A stretch of 41,739 nucleotides of DNA from Henriciella sp. (GTDB lineage: Bacteria > Pseudomonadota > Alphaproteobacteria > Caulobacterales > Hyphomonadaceae): assembly GCA_027019605.1 (NCBI GenBank), contig JALUWJ010000201.1, positions 1 through 41,739 on the forward strand, written 5' to 3'. Positions 34,742 to 41,739 of the stretch are shown one piece after another; within the stretch, counting starts at the first letter, position 1, and every line of letters starts with the position of its first letter. A program made the position numbers and the translations under genes. Below the pieces are notes generated by a model. That model saw only the letters and a program-made list of their open reading frames with translations, made no database searches and had not been told where the DNA came from.

Positions 34742-37000
34742 TTAATCAGAATAGTAGCTCGAGTAAGAACTGTATCCTGAATGGCCATATCCACGGTCGT
34801 GGTATTTTTTCACGTCCACCTGGTTCAACAAGACCCCTGTGATAGACGCACCAAAATCAGCTAATACTGACAAAGTTTCTTTCAAAGCAGATCGATTGGT
34901 TTTCAACCATTGCGCCACAACAACCACCTGATCCACCTTGCTTGCCAGCACGCGTGTTTCAGACATCAACAAAATTGGGCCTGTGTCAAAAATTATCAGA
35001 TCGTACTCTCTCTTCAGTTCTTCGAGCAGATCGTTGAATACTTTTGAGCCAAAAACATCTCGAGGCGTGTTTCTGTTCTCAGTAAGTGGCAATATGTGGA
35101 GACCTGTTTTTTCGTCGACCTTAACCGCTTCTTCGACACTGCATTCTCCGAACAAACACTCTAAGAATCCAAGCTCTCCCACATCGCTGACAGCACGCGT
35201 AGATAACTGACGACGGCGGAAATCTCCATCAACGATCAAGGTCTTAGATCCGCACATAGCCGACATTCTGCCTAAGCCATAAGTTAGGGTAGATTTTCCC
35301 TCGTTAGGTTGAGATGATGTGAGAGTCACAGTTTGAATTTTGGAATCGAGATCTGCGAAAATCAAAGAAGCTCGTAAATTTCGCAATGCCTCTGCGTAGC
35401 TAGACATCGGATTGTTGACCAAATACTTCGCGGGATCTTTACGATCTACCCGCGAAAGCAACGGAAACACTCCGAGGAAGGGCACCTTAAAGCTCTGCTC
35501 AATCTCTTCACCAGTGGAAAGCTGACTATTGAGTGTCTCAATAATAACAATAACGCCGACACCAACGAAACCGCCCAGAAGAAGACCGATAACGAGATTA
35601 AGCGATGTTTTTGGGAAAGATGGGGCTGTAGGCACCATTGCTTGCGAAAGAATTCGCGCGTCTGCTTCAGCTAAATTTTCTTGATCGTCAATCTGCTTGT
35701 AACGCTCGAGATAAGTCTCATAAGTCGTTCGAGCAGCTTCCGCATTTCGTTCTAATTCTCGCAAACGAACGCTCGCGCGATTATTTTCTGATAATGTCGC
35801 GCGCATCGAAGACAAATTGCGCTCTAAACTGTTCAGCCGCTGACGAGAAATCGTTACTTCATTCTCGAGGTTGGACACAATGCGCCGGATTTCTGTTCTA
35901 ATCTGAGCATTAATATTCGATGTTTGCTGATTTATCCGCTGAATCTCTGGGTGATTTGGTAAGTACCTATTCTCCAAATCCGCCTTTTCTCGATCAATTT
36001 CTGCTTGTTGGCGACGCAGATCCGCGATCACCGCAGACTGCAGTGCTTCAGAACTCGCATCTGCTGAATTGCCTGCCTCGGCCGCCTGGCGTACAGAGTT
36101 AAGTCGAGCTTCGCGTTCCGCCAAATCAGCTCGCTGAACAATCAGCTGAGCATTGAGATCTGTCATTTGTTGTTCGTTCAGTGTGGTTGCCCCGGCCATA
36201 AACAGACCTGACGCAGATCTATAGGCCTCTACGAGACTTTCTGCATCGTTGAGCTCATCCCGCAAATCAGCCAGGCGGTCTTCAATCCACGCGTTAGCGC
36301 GACGCGTAGCCTCATACTTTGCATCCAGCTGCTCAACCAGGTATTGTTCAGCAATTCCATTCGCAATTGCTGCAGCCATTTCCGGATCGCGACTGTCCGC
36401 GCCTACGGAGATGCCATATGTCGCTCCAATACGAGACGCGCTTGTTTTCGCAAGAAAGGTAGAAATCGTAACATCCATTTCCAAGCGTGGGTCTGGTTGC
36501 GACGATTCCGTCTCAAGGCTGTCATCACGCCCTCCACCGAACAGCCCCAGAACAAGACCCTTAACACTTGCCTTGGCCTGATCCATCGATGATGGTTCAC
36601 GCAGAAACGGGTTGAATTCAGGTGATTTCGTCAGATCGAGTTTTTGGACAACTTTCCTCGCCAAGCTCCGGGATCGAAGAATCTCTACTTCCGTATCTAC
36701 GATAGCAGAGTCTGGCGGCAAACCTGACAACACCGACCCAAAGTCAACAACATTTTTTTCGCGGGAATCAATTATCACAGACGCACTGGTTGAATAAATC
36801 GGAACGGCTTGAAACGTGAAAAACGCCACTGTCGAAAACACGGCCAGAATCACCAAAAAGAACACAGGCAGCCTGCGTCTGAACGCGCGAACGATTTGGT
36901 TTGGATCAGTTATTTTCTCTTCGGCCAAACCACCGTAGTCAGGCGTGTAACCTTTGTTCACGGAGCTAAAGCTAGATTCCAGTCGAAACGGTTTGTTCAC
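34742..37000 (-). CDS. Polysaccharide co-polymerase with tyrosine autokinase domain (Wzc/ExoP type)
   Basis: The inner-membrane protein controls polymerisation and links the polymerase to the export channel; cycling phosphorylation of its C-terminal tyrosines drives assembly. From GTG 37000 it has 752 residues: a first membrane helix (about 45-65), a long coiled-coil periplasmic part, a second helix (about 465-488) and the BY-kinase domain with Walker A PNEGKST (565-571), Walker A' VDGDFRRR (590-597) and Walker B IIFDTGP (669-675). The tail from residue 733 has seven tyrosines in 20 residues, ending GYSSYSSYYSD. GTG 37000 has GAGG eight bases upstream; a longer reading (to 37090) would overlap the barrel gene and lacks a site. 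No Wzb-type phosphatase gene is in the window. Confidence 0.93.
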   Translation of the reverse strand: MNKPFRLESSFSSVNKGYTPDYGGLAEEKITDPNQIVRAFRRRLPVFFLVILAVFSTVAFFTFQAVPIYSTSASVIIDSREKNVVDFGSVLSGLPPDSAIVDTEVEILRSRSLARKVVQKLDLTKSPEFNPFLREPSSMDQAKASVKGLVLGLFGGGRDDSLETESSQPDPRLEMDVTISTFLAKTSASRIGATYGISVGADSRDPEMAAAIANGIAEQYLVEQLDAKYEATRRANAWIEDRLADLRDELNDAESLVEAYRSASGLFMAGATTLNEQQMTDLNAQLIVQRADLAEREARLNSVRQAAEAGNSADASSEALQSAVIADLRRQQAEIDREKADLENRYLPNHPEIQRINQQTSNINAQIRTEIRRIVSNLENEVTISRQRLNSLERNLSSMRATLSENNRASVRLRELERNAEAARTTYETYLERYKQIDDQENLAEADARILSQAMVPTAPSFPKTSLNLVIGLLLGGFVGVGVIVIIETLNSQLSTGEEIEQSFKVPFLGVFPLLSRVDRKDPAKYLVNNPMSSYAEALRNLRASLIFADLDSKIQTVTLTSSQPNEGKSTLTYGLGRMSAMCGSKTLIVDGDFRRRQLSTRAVSDVGELGFLECLFGECSVEEAVKVDEKTGLHILPLTENRNTPRDVFGSKVFNDLLEELKREYDLIIFDTGPILLMSETRVLASKVDQVVVVAQWLKTNRSALKETLSVLADFGASITGVLLNQVDVKKYHDRGYGHSGYSSYSSYYSD

Positions 37001-37067
37001 GATCACGTCCTCGTTTGGCACACTCTGTCTTCGATGTTGGCAATACTTGTGCCCAAAATAAGGTCGA

Positions 37068-38333
37068 TTACGGGAATATACGCAAACCAATCAAGAAACG
37101 ATTGTCAGAGAAATCTTGCACATTTGAGGACTGGTCCGTCAGCTCATAAGACCCATCAACCCAGAGATTTGGGTTTACTTTCCAGGTCGCAGCCGCTCTG
37201 AGGTTCCAACGGTCATCATTGCGATCAACATTTTCAAAGTCGAAATTGGTGAATCTCGCTTCGCCAGTGATAATCACGTTTCGGCGCAATTCATGATCCG
37301 CCCTGGCGCTCACATTCGTTCTGACAGCGGCATTTGATTGGACCAGACCCGGATCAATTACACCACGTCCAGCGCCGAAGCTAAGAGTCGTTAGCTGGCT
37401 CGCAAACCATTGCAGGCTCCCATCAACCGACAGCCCGCTGACATCTTCAACCGTTGGATCGTCATATTCACTTTGGAACGCCCCAATACCGATATCGCCG
37501 CGAATTAGGTTTCGCAGCTCAAAGTCTGTACCCACTCGTAGCGAAGTATTCGAAAAATCACGATTTAAGGCCGTAAAGATGTTTGGAGCATCATAATCTG
37601 CTTCACTGTGGTCGACTTCGGCGAAGACTGCCCAGTCGCGCTCGACGGCATATGATGTTCTGGCAACAACAGACGTAACATCACGATCGCGGAAGTCTTG
37701 GTCTTGAAACAAGCCATTATCGAGCTCGACATCATCATAGTCGAAACTCTCTAATCCGACCGCACCGCGCACTCGAAGACGGCCAGATTGATACTGCAAG
37801 CCGGCTTCCCCACCGACACGAGTATACTCGACCGGCTCGGTCGCATTATCCAAGCTGGCAATGTTTGAGCGAGGTTCCGTAAGGTCGTCTGCCTGGAACG
37901 CGCCAAACAGATTCACTTCTCGGCTTACATCGATACGTCCATCGGCGCCGAGATTGAGATTCGTCCGGCTTTCTGAGGATGTATCGCCATATTCAATGTG
38001 ATCCACTTGGCCACGCAGACCAAGCGCATGACGGCTCCACGTTGAATTCAACGCAATGCTCGGCACGACGCCCAGAAAATAATCATCGACCTCGTTTTCG
38101 CTGGCCGCGAACAGGTTTGACGTCGTCCCCGCTTTGAACGAGACTTCAGGACTAATCTCGAAACCATCTGTTCGAATCGGAAGGGGATCGAACTCAGGCT
38201 GTGCGCGATCCGTAACAGCTTCATACTTATTGCGGATAAAGAAATCTTCGTCGGCCTGCGCAAATGCGCCGCCAGATCCGATTGCCGCGCATACCACGCT
38301 CAAAGAGCTGATTTTGAGGAGATTCTTTTTCAT
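37068..38333 (-). CDS. Outer-membrane beta-barrel protein of the polysaccharide locus (BBP2-like)
   Basis: The 421-residue precursor has a signal peptide (MKKNLLKISSLSVVCAAIGSG..AFA, cleavage near residue 26). The remainder alternates short strands with polar turns, with many aromatic/aspartate pairs (EYGDTSSESRTNLNLGADGRI, GLESFDYDDVELDNG), and ends in LIGLRIFP, a C-terminal aromatic strand as needed for barrel insertion. It resembles the putative beta-barrel family found beside Wzc/Wza genes in alphaproteobacterial exopolysaccharide loci, perhaps a secretion pore or anchor. It lies 67 bases upstream of the Wzc start in the same operon. Confidence 0.82.
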   Translation of the reverse strand: MKKNLLKISSLSVVCAAIGSGGAFAQADEDFFIRNKYEAVTDRAQPEFDPLPIRTDGFEISPEVSFKAGTTSNLFAASENEVDDYFLGVVPSIALNSTWSRHALGLRGQVDHIEYGDTSSESRTNLNLGADGRIDVSREVNLFGAFQADDLTEPRSNIASLDNATEPVEYTRVGGEAGLQYQSGRLRVRGAVGLESFDYDDVELDNGLFQDQDFRDRDVTSVVARTSYAVERDWAVFAEVDHSEADYDAPNIFTALNRDFSNTSLRVGTDFELRNLIRGDIGIGAFQSEYDDPTVEDVSGLSVDGSLQWFASQLTTLSFGAGRGVIDPGLVQSNAAVRTNVSARADHELRRNVIITGEARFTNFDFENVDRNDDRWNLRAAATWKVNPNLWVDGSYELTDQSSNVQDFSDNRFLIGLRIFP

Positions 38334-38401
38334 TTTAGTCGTGCCTGCTTACATTAACGTCCAGCCCAGCGAGTACCCCTGAAAAGATGTAATTCACCTT
38401 A

Positions 38402-38426
38402 ATCGAACAAACAAAATATGTTCGAT
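38402..38426. promoter_or_regulatory. Palindrome upstream of the barrel-wzc genes
   Basis: ATCGAACA (38402-38409) and TGTTCGAT (38419-38426) form a perfect 8-base inverted repeat around a 9-base AT-rich centre. It lies about 70 bases before the barrel gene start, in a 120-base gap that probably holds an internal promoter. It has the shape of a dimeric regulator site rather than a terminator, since no T-tract follows on the minus strand. Confidence 0.4.
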
Positions 38427-38453
38427 GGGTGCATCAAAGGCGCGGCGAACACC

Positions 38454-38927
38454 CTACTCTTGGTAGTCAGAGGGTGGCGGGTTTGACGAGCCACTCAATG
38501 GCGGCAGATCAGCAGAACTCGAAAGAATGATACTGTTTTGAGCGCCAGCACCTTCTGGTTCCTCGACATCGAACGACACTGGCGTTGCTGCAGGTCGTTC
38601 TGCGCCCAGACGTGCCTCAAGCGTGGCCATGTCACTCTCTGCGAGCGCGAGCATGTTCACGGCAAATGTGTTCATCTGGCCGCAAACATTGTCGGCTTCC
38701 GACAGGATTTCCAAGGCCGCGAGCACGTCGACCATGCTAGCTTGCATCTTGGTTGTTTCAGCTTTGAAATCAGCTTGCAACAGAGACGGCGTTTCACATG
38801 ATGCGTAAGCCGCTACGGTCCATGCCAATGCTTCACCGCCAAGCTCAGACTTAGTGGTTGAATCTGCAGAAGCAGAAACGCTCATCAATACACCCGCCGC
38901 CACGCACGACAAAAGTTTTCCAATCAT
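38454..38927 (-). CDS. Secreted protein of unknown function within the polysaccharide operon
   Basis: The 157-residue precursor has a signal peptide (MIGKLLSCVAAGVLMSVSASA, cleavage near residue 21). The mature part is helical (about 30-110) with two cysteines (YASCETP, DNVCGQMN) about 39 residues apart, followed by a low-complexity Pro/Ser/Glu tail. No family was recognised. A run of eight A and AAGGGG precede the ATG; the AGGGG/CCCCT repeat around it could pair with the binding site. It lies between the Wza-like and the barrel genes on the same strand, so a periplasmic role in export is likely but unproven. Confidence 0.72.
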   Translation of the reverse strand: MIGKLLSCVAAGVLMSVSASADSTTKSELGGEALAWTVAAYASCETPSLLQADFKAETTKMQASMVDVLAALEILSEADNVCGQMNTFAVNMLALAESDMATLEARLGAERPAATPVSFDVEEPEGAGAQNSIILSSSADLPPLSGSSNPPPSDYQE

Positions 38928-39004
38928 AGGGGGTCCCCTTTTTTTTATTCCATACCCGAAATATTCGGCGGAGGAAAGTTACACTCTCGTGTCAGGCGAA
39001 TCGC

Positions 39005-39580
39005 TTAGAAAAACCGTTCTACAACACGAATTGTGTCGCCAGGTAATATGGGCGTGGATGGATCGAGTTTCACCCGAAATTCTGTAGAGTCTTCGGCGCC
39101 TTTGATAAGGATAAAGCTCTCGTTTGCTCGATAGGTAAAGCCGCCGGCAGTCGCAACCGCGTTCAAGACCGTCAGCCCATTCGTGTAAGGATATTCGCCC
39201 GGCTGGCGCACTTCACCCAAAATATAGAATGGACGATAATTCAACACCTCAGCATTCACGCGAGGTTCCCGCAAATACCCATCTGCATAGCGCGCCTCAA
39301 CCGCGCTCTGAAACTCTCGAACGGTCAGATTGAGGGCCTGGACATCCCCAACCAGTGGCAATGAAACTGTTCCAGTTCCATCTAATACGTATTCACCGGA
39401 TAGCTCTGGTTCGCCGAAGACCGTTACACGCAACTGATCTGATGCACCTAGACGATACTCGTCCACTGTGCGTTCCGCCATCGTATCTAGCTCAGAACTC
39501 GCGTCCGACACCGTTGAAGATTGACAAGCTGAAACACCTGCCATCAGCAATCCGACCATTCCAATAACAAAGCGCTTCAT
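39005..39580 (-). CDS. Wza-like polysaccharide export lipoprotein
   Basis: This outer-membrane lipoprotein forms, or helps to form, the export channel. From ATG 39580 it has 191 residues. The lipobox VSAC places the lipidated cysteine at 19. The polysaccharide export domain follows (DEYRLGASDQLRVTVFGEPELSGEYVLD, about 40-68, and GTVSLPLVGDVQALNLTVREF), then a SLBB-type domain (YILGEVRQPGEYPYTNGLTVLNAVATAGGFTYRAN). It lacks the C-terminal transmembrane helix of E. coli Wza, so it belongs to the short class that may need an outer-membrane partner, perhaps the barrel protein. GAGGA precedes the ATG. It starts 19 bases after the phosphoesterase stop. Confidence 0.93.
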   Translation of the reverse strand: MKRFVIGMVGLLMAGVSACQSSTVSDASSELDTMAERTVDEYRLGASDQLRVTVFGEPELSGEYVLDGTGTVSLPLVGDVQALNLTVREFQSAVEARYADGYLREPRVNAEVLNYRPFYILGEVRQPGEYPYTNGLTVLNAVATAGGFTYRANESFILIKGAEDSTEFRVKLDPSTPILPGDTIRVVERFF

Positions 39581-39599
39581 GCGGCAATTCCTCTTCGAT

Positions 39600-40562
39600 C
39601 TACGTGTCAGTGGCGATGAACGCCACATCGGTTCCAGTTAACTTCGCAGCCGTCAGGCGCCCCGTAAAGTAAGCGCCTGTATCTACGTTGATCCGTCTGT
39701 GGTCATTGTGTGGCTTATCAACAGGCGTGTGCCCGTGGACAACCATCACATCGAAAGTCCCATTCTCGTTCAAGAATTCATCCCTGATCCACATTAGGTC
39801 ATGATCATTTTGCTCTGCGAATTTCTTGCCAGGTCGCAATCCTGCGTGCGCAAAACCATATCCGCCAATTTGAACGCTTGTCGGCATCGAGCGCAATAAG
39901 GTCTGATGGGCATTGGGAATTGCTTTTAGAAAAGCATCATGCGCCTGTTCCCATTCCGCGTTGAATGAAAGACTACGCGGAGGCCTCACACCATAGGACA
40001 CCAAGGTTTCCCGTCCGCCATAGGCCGCCCATTTTGGTCCGAAACTCGGATCAGACAAAAACGAGAGAAGCGCATCCTCATGATTGCCCTTGATGTAGTA
40101 AGCTTGGAACGCATCAAGCCGGTCGCTCAGCAGCGTATCGATCACTTGCCGAGATTGTAGACCGCGATCGATATAGTCACCGAGGAAAACCAGGCTTGGT
40201 TTCTGCTCTAGGCCAGCACGATCAGCTTCGATTTTATCTAGCAATTTTGACAAAAGATCTGCACGGCCGTGCACATCACCGATGGCATAAACGACCTCCC
40301 CTTCAGGCAGCAAGGGGCCTTCAGGGCGCTTTAGATCAATGGCTTTTTCAGGTGTTGAAGCGCGAGCACTTTGCGCTGAGGGTCCTGATTGAGACCGCCG
40401 TTCACTTTTCTCATACCCCGTTTGTTTCAGCACTTTTGTCGCGAGAATGACCGCACGGTTTGCAACCGAGGTTAAGTGCTTGAACGCCGAAACGAACCAA
40501 GCAGCGCCCGCGTCGGTTGAACGCGAGAACCAGCGTTGAAAGCGAGAGATATGGTCGAACAT
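39600..40562 (-). CDS. PPP-family metallophosphoesterase
   Basis: The 320-residue protein has the full calcineurin-like signature: GDVHGR (95-100), GDYIDRG (128-134), GNHE (159-162), HAG (239-241) and HGHT (276-279). These bind two metal ions in Ser/Thr-type phosphatases and ApaH-like enzymes. The first ~85 residues are a non-catalytic extension with a short amphipathic or hydrophobic stretch (about 20-44) and a Ser/Ala-rich linker. It is the first large gene of the minus-strand polysaccharide operon, immediately before the Wza-like gene, and could act on the phosphorylated Wzc tail or another locus protein. That role is inferred from position; the substrate is unknown. No good ribosome binding site precedes the ATG. 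Confidence 0.88.
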   Translation of the reverse strand: MFDHISRFQRWFSRSTDAGAAWFVSAFKHLTSVANRAVILATKVLKQTGYEKSERRSQSGPSAQSARASTPEKAIDLKRPEGPLLPEGEVVYAIGDVHGRADLLSKLLDKIEADRAGLEQKPSLVFLGDYIDRGLQSRQVIDTLLSDRLDAFQAYYIKGNHEDALLSFLSDPSFGPKWAAYGGRETLVSYGVRPPRSLSFNAEWEQAHDAFLKAIPNAHQTLLRSMPTSVQIGGYGFAHAGLRPGKKFAEQNDHDLMWIRDEFLNENGTFDVMVVHGHTPVDKPHNDHRRINVDTGAYFTGRLTAAKLTGTDVAFIATDT

Positions 40563-40584
40563 AGTCTTGGTTGGGTGTCCCTTC

Positions 40585-40654
40585 GTCGCAACATATAGTC
40601 TTTCGCGAGGGCGAAATCCATTGCGACGCGTATCGTCGTCTTTAATTCAAGACG
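40585..40654 (-). other. Possible structured leader of the phosphoesterase gene
   Basis: Three inverted repeats are packed in 70 bases: GTCGCAA/TTGCGAC (40585-40591 with 40621-40627), which encloses TTTCGC/GCGAAA (40601-40606 with 40611-40616), and TCGTCTT/AAGACGA (40636-40642 with 40649-40655). None has a T-tract, so they look like folded 5' untranslated RNA rather than terminators. Confidence 0.4.
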
Positions 40655-40691
40655 AGGGACTATGCATTCATCATACCAAGCTGCCGCTTGA

Positions 40692-40880
40692 TTAAACGAG
40701 AAGCGAGATTAACAGCCCCCAAAAGGCTGAACAGAACAGAGTCACGGCAACGACCGTACGCCATAATGGCCATTTCTGCGCTTGCTGGTCTGGCTTTTCA
40801 CGACCGGCGATCAAGGGTCCAACCGACAAAGTGTCTGCCGTTTGACCTCCCAATTCGCTTTGACTCGCTAAGTAGCGCAT
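40692..40880 (-). CDS. Small single-pass membrane protein
   Basis: The 62-residue protein has a polar N-terminus (about 1-36) and one C-terminal membrane helix (WPLWRTVVAVTLFCSAFWGLLISLLV). No family was recognised. ATG 40880 is chosen because GAGAAG lies eight bases upstream; a GTG three codons earlier is possible. It is on the same strand as the phosphoesterase, 129 bases upstream, and may be the first gene of the polysaccharide operon. Support is limited to length, the helix and position. Confidence 0.5.
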   Translation of the reverse strand: MRYLASQSELGGQTADTLSVGPLIAGREKPDQQAQKWPLWRTVVAVTLFCSAFWGLLISLLV

Positions 40881-40950
40881 CCGATTCACTTCTCGTTACC
40901 TACGGCTTAATGTTAGAGGGAGTATATTGATCAGTTCTTAATCAAATCTG

Positions 40951-41009
40951 GTGTTATTAAACAAGAAATCGCTTTTTGCTTTTCATTCAAAGACGAATAA
41001 CACGATTTC
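40951..41009 (+). other. Two crossing inverted repeats (possible pseudoknot) upstream of the last full gene
   Basis: TGTTATT (40952-40958) can pair with AATAACA (40996-41002), and GAAATCG (40965-40971) with the directly adjacent CGATTTC (41003-41009). The pairs interlock, as in an H-type pseudoknot. The region is AT-rich, so chance is possible. It lies in the divergent gap 40881-41057, which must also hold promoters. Confidence 0.3.
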
Positions 41010-41057
41010 GCAGAGATGCTCCATAATAATCGGTAACCCGCAGAGATCCCGTTCACC

Positions 41058-41675
41058 ATGTTGATGTATCGCCTTTTACAAGCCTTACCCGCAGTGGCAC
41101 TCGCCCTGTTTGGCTTGGTTTCAGCGCTACAAACAATTTCTGCCGATACCAGGATCTCTGCGGTTCAATCTGGGCAGATTGCGGCTGCAGATGCAGCGAC
41201 GCGGCTCTTACAAGGGAACGACGTGAACGATCCCCGAGAGTGGATCGCAGTCGCCTCTGTTCTGAGCGTCGAGGGGCCTGAAAACGACCCAGTTTCGATT
41301 GCCATACTAGAACGCGCTTTGGACGCAGATCCGTACCATCCGACTGTTTGGTCTTTACTGGCGTATCTCAGAGTGCGGCACGCGAATGAATTCACGGAGG
41401 CGGCCGCATCTGCGTTGCGGGAAGCAAACCAACGTTGCACGCTTTGTAATCGCGCGGAGCTCAAATGGCGACTGACATTCACGCTCAGCAACTGGGAACA
41501 AATGCCCGAAGACCTGAGAATGTCGGCGTTCATTGGCGCAGATTTCCTCAGGTGGTGGTATCTGGAATATGATTATCTAAATCAGATCCGCGAAAGCGCG
41601 CAGGCTTTGAGCATCCCTTTCGATGAATACCGTCGAAAGGTGAATTCGCCTGTCAGACCGAATGAGATTCCATAG
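41058..41675 (+). CDS. Membrane-anchored TPR-like protein of unknown function
   Basis: The 205-residue protein has an N-terminal membrane anchor or uncleaved signal (about 5-27, LLQALPAVALALFGLVSALQT). The helical remainder contains TPR-like repeats: PVSIAILERALDADPYHPTVWSLLAYLRVRH (about 78-108) and the following pair with CTLC. It probably acts in the periplasm as a scaffold; nothing more specific can be said. ATG 41058 or the ATG two codons later could be the start; no strong binding site is seen. It is divergent from the small membrane protein and the polysaccharide operon. Confidence 0.65.
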   Translation: MLMYRLLQALPAVALALFGLVSALQTISADTRISAVQSGQIAAADAATRLLQGNDVNDPREWIAVASVLSVEGPENDPVSIAILERALDADPYHPTVWSLLAYLRVRHANEFTEAAASALREANQRCTLCNRAELKWRLTFTLSNWEQMPEDLRMSAFIGADFLRWWYLEYDYLNQIRESAQALSIPFDEYRRKVNSPVRPNEIP

Positions 41676-41687
41676 CGCTTTTTGGAC

Positions 41688-41739
41688 TTAAATCTCGATG
41701 CCGTTTTGAGACAGTATCGCTTGTATTCTGGTCTTGAAT
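41688..41739 (-). CDS. Possible C-terminal end of a gene cut by the window edge
   Basis: On the minus strand a frame enters from the right edge and reads FKTRIQAILSQNGIEI before a TAA at 41690-41688. The composition is protein-like and the position, convergent with the preceding gene and 12 bases from its stop, is plausible. Sixteen residues are too few for identification. Confidence 0.3.
   Translation of the reverse strand, partial: FKTRIQAILSQNGIEI

Noticed and set aside
38928-38946. AGGGG/CCCCT hairpin followed by eight T on the plus strand
   Set aside because: It looks like a terminator, but no plus-strand gene ends here; on the real coding strand it is the A-rich ribosome binding region of the secreted protein gene.
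1-41739. CRISPR arrays, tRNA or rRNA genes, transposases, phage integrases
   Set aside because: Looked for on both strands; no regular spaced repeats, no cloverleaf-like sequence and no mobile-element protein was seen.

Overview
The window looks like a chromosome segment of an alphaproteobacterium, most likely a member of the Hyphomonadaceae or a close relative. The reasons are moderate to high GC in the core genes, an NDUFA9-type epimerase, an alphaproteobacterial short soluble ABC1 kinase, a Caulobacter/Hyphomonas-style exopolysaccharide locus and housekeeping genes of alphaproteobacterial type. The family assignment is inferred from protein resemblance, not from a search.

Region 1 (1-10.4 kb) holds housekeeping genes and small accessory genes: lepA, folE with a structured leader, a VOC-fold protein, two small unknown proteins separated by good terminators, a secreted CAP-domain protein, rpsO-pnp, a lower-GC sulfotransferase that looks inserted beside rpsO, and an ABC1 kinase.

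Region 2 (10.4-22.5 kb) holds a UvrD/PcrA helicase with a small downstream gene, then a long run on the minus strand. Read in its own direction the run is gltD, a CsaA-like tRNA-binding protein, a GFA-domain protein and gltB (tightly packed, with a 4-nt overlap at the end), then dnaJ, then a MetY/MetZ-type sulfhydrylase behind a hairpin-rich leader. The glutamate synthase operon is therefore split by two small unrelated genes.

Region 3 (22.6-26.3 kb) holds uppP and the most unusual element of the window. It is a tandem pair of paralogous proteins that start with a cytoplasmic ribbon-helix-helix-like domain, continue into a signal-peptide-like hydrophobic segment, and end in different exported domains (EF-hands in one, a TonB-C-like fold in the other). 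Both genes carry the same two-part upstream motif with identical spacing, and both have a well-placed internal ribosome binding site and ATG exactly at the start of the signal peptide. A convergent NDUFA9-type gene closes the region with a shared hairpin terminator.

Region 4 (26.4-41.7 kb) is a Wzx/Wzy-type exopolysaccharide or capsule locus made of two converging arms. The plus arm is a GT4 glycosyltransferase, a large HAD-domain protein and a Wzx flippase. The minus arm is a PPP-type phosphoesterase, a Wza-like lipoprotein, an unknown secreted protein, an outer-membrane beta-barrel, a Wzc-type tyrosine kinase/co-polymerase with a tyrosine-rich tail, a Wzy-like polymerase and two GT2 glycosyltransferases. 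No initiating phosphoglycosyltransferase and no Wzb-type phosphatase are visible. UppP, in region 3, recycles the lipid carrier such a pathway needs. No tRNA, rRNA, CRISPR array, insertion sequence or phage gene was seen.
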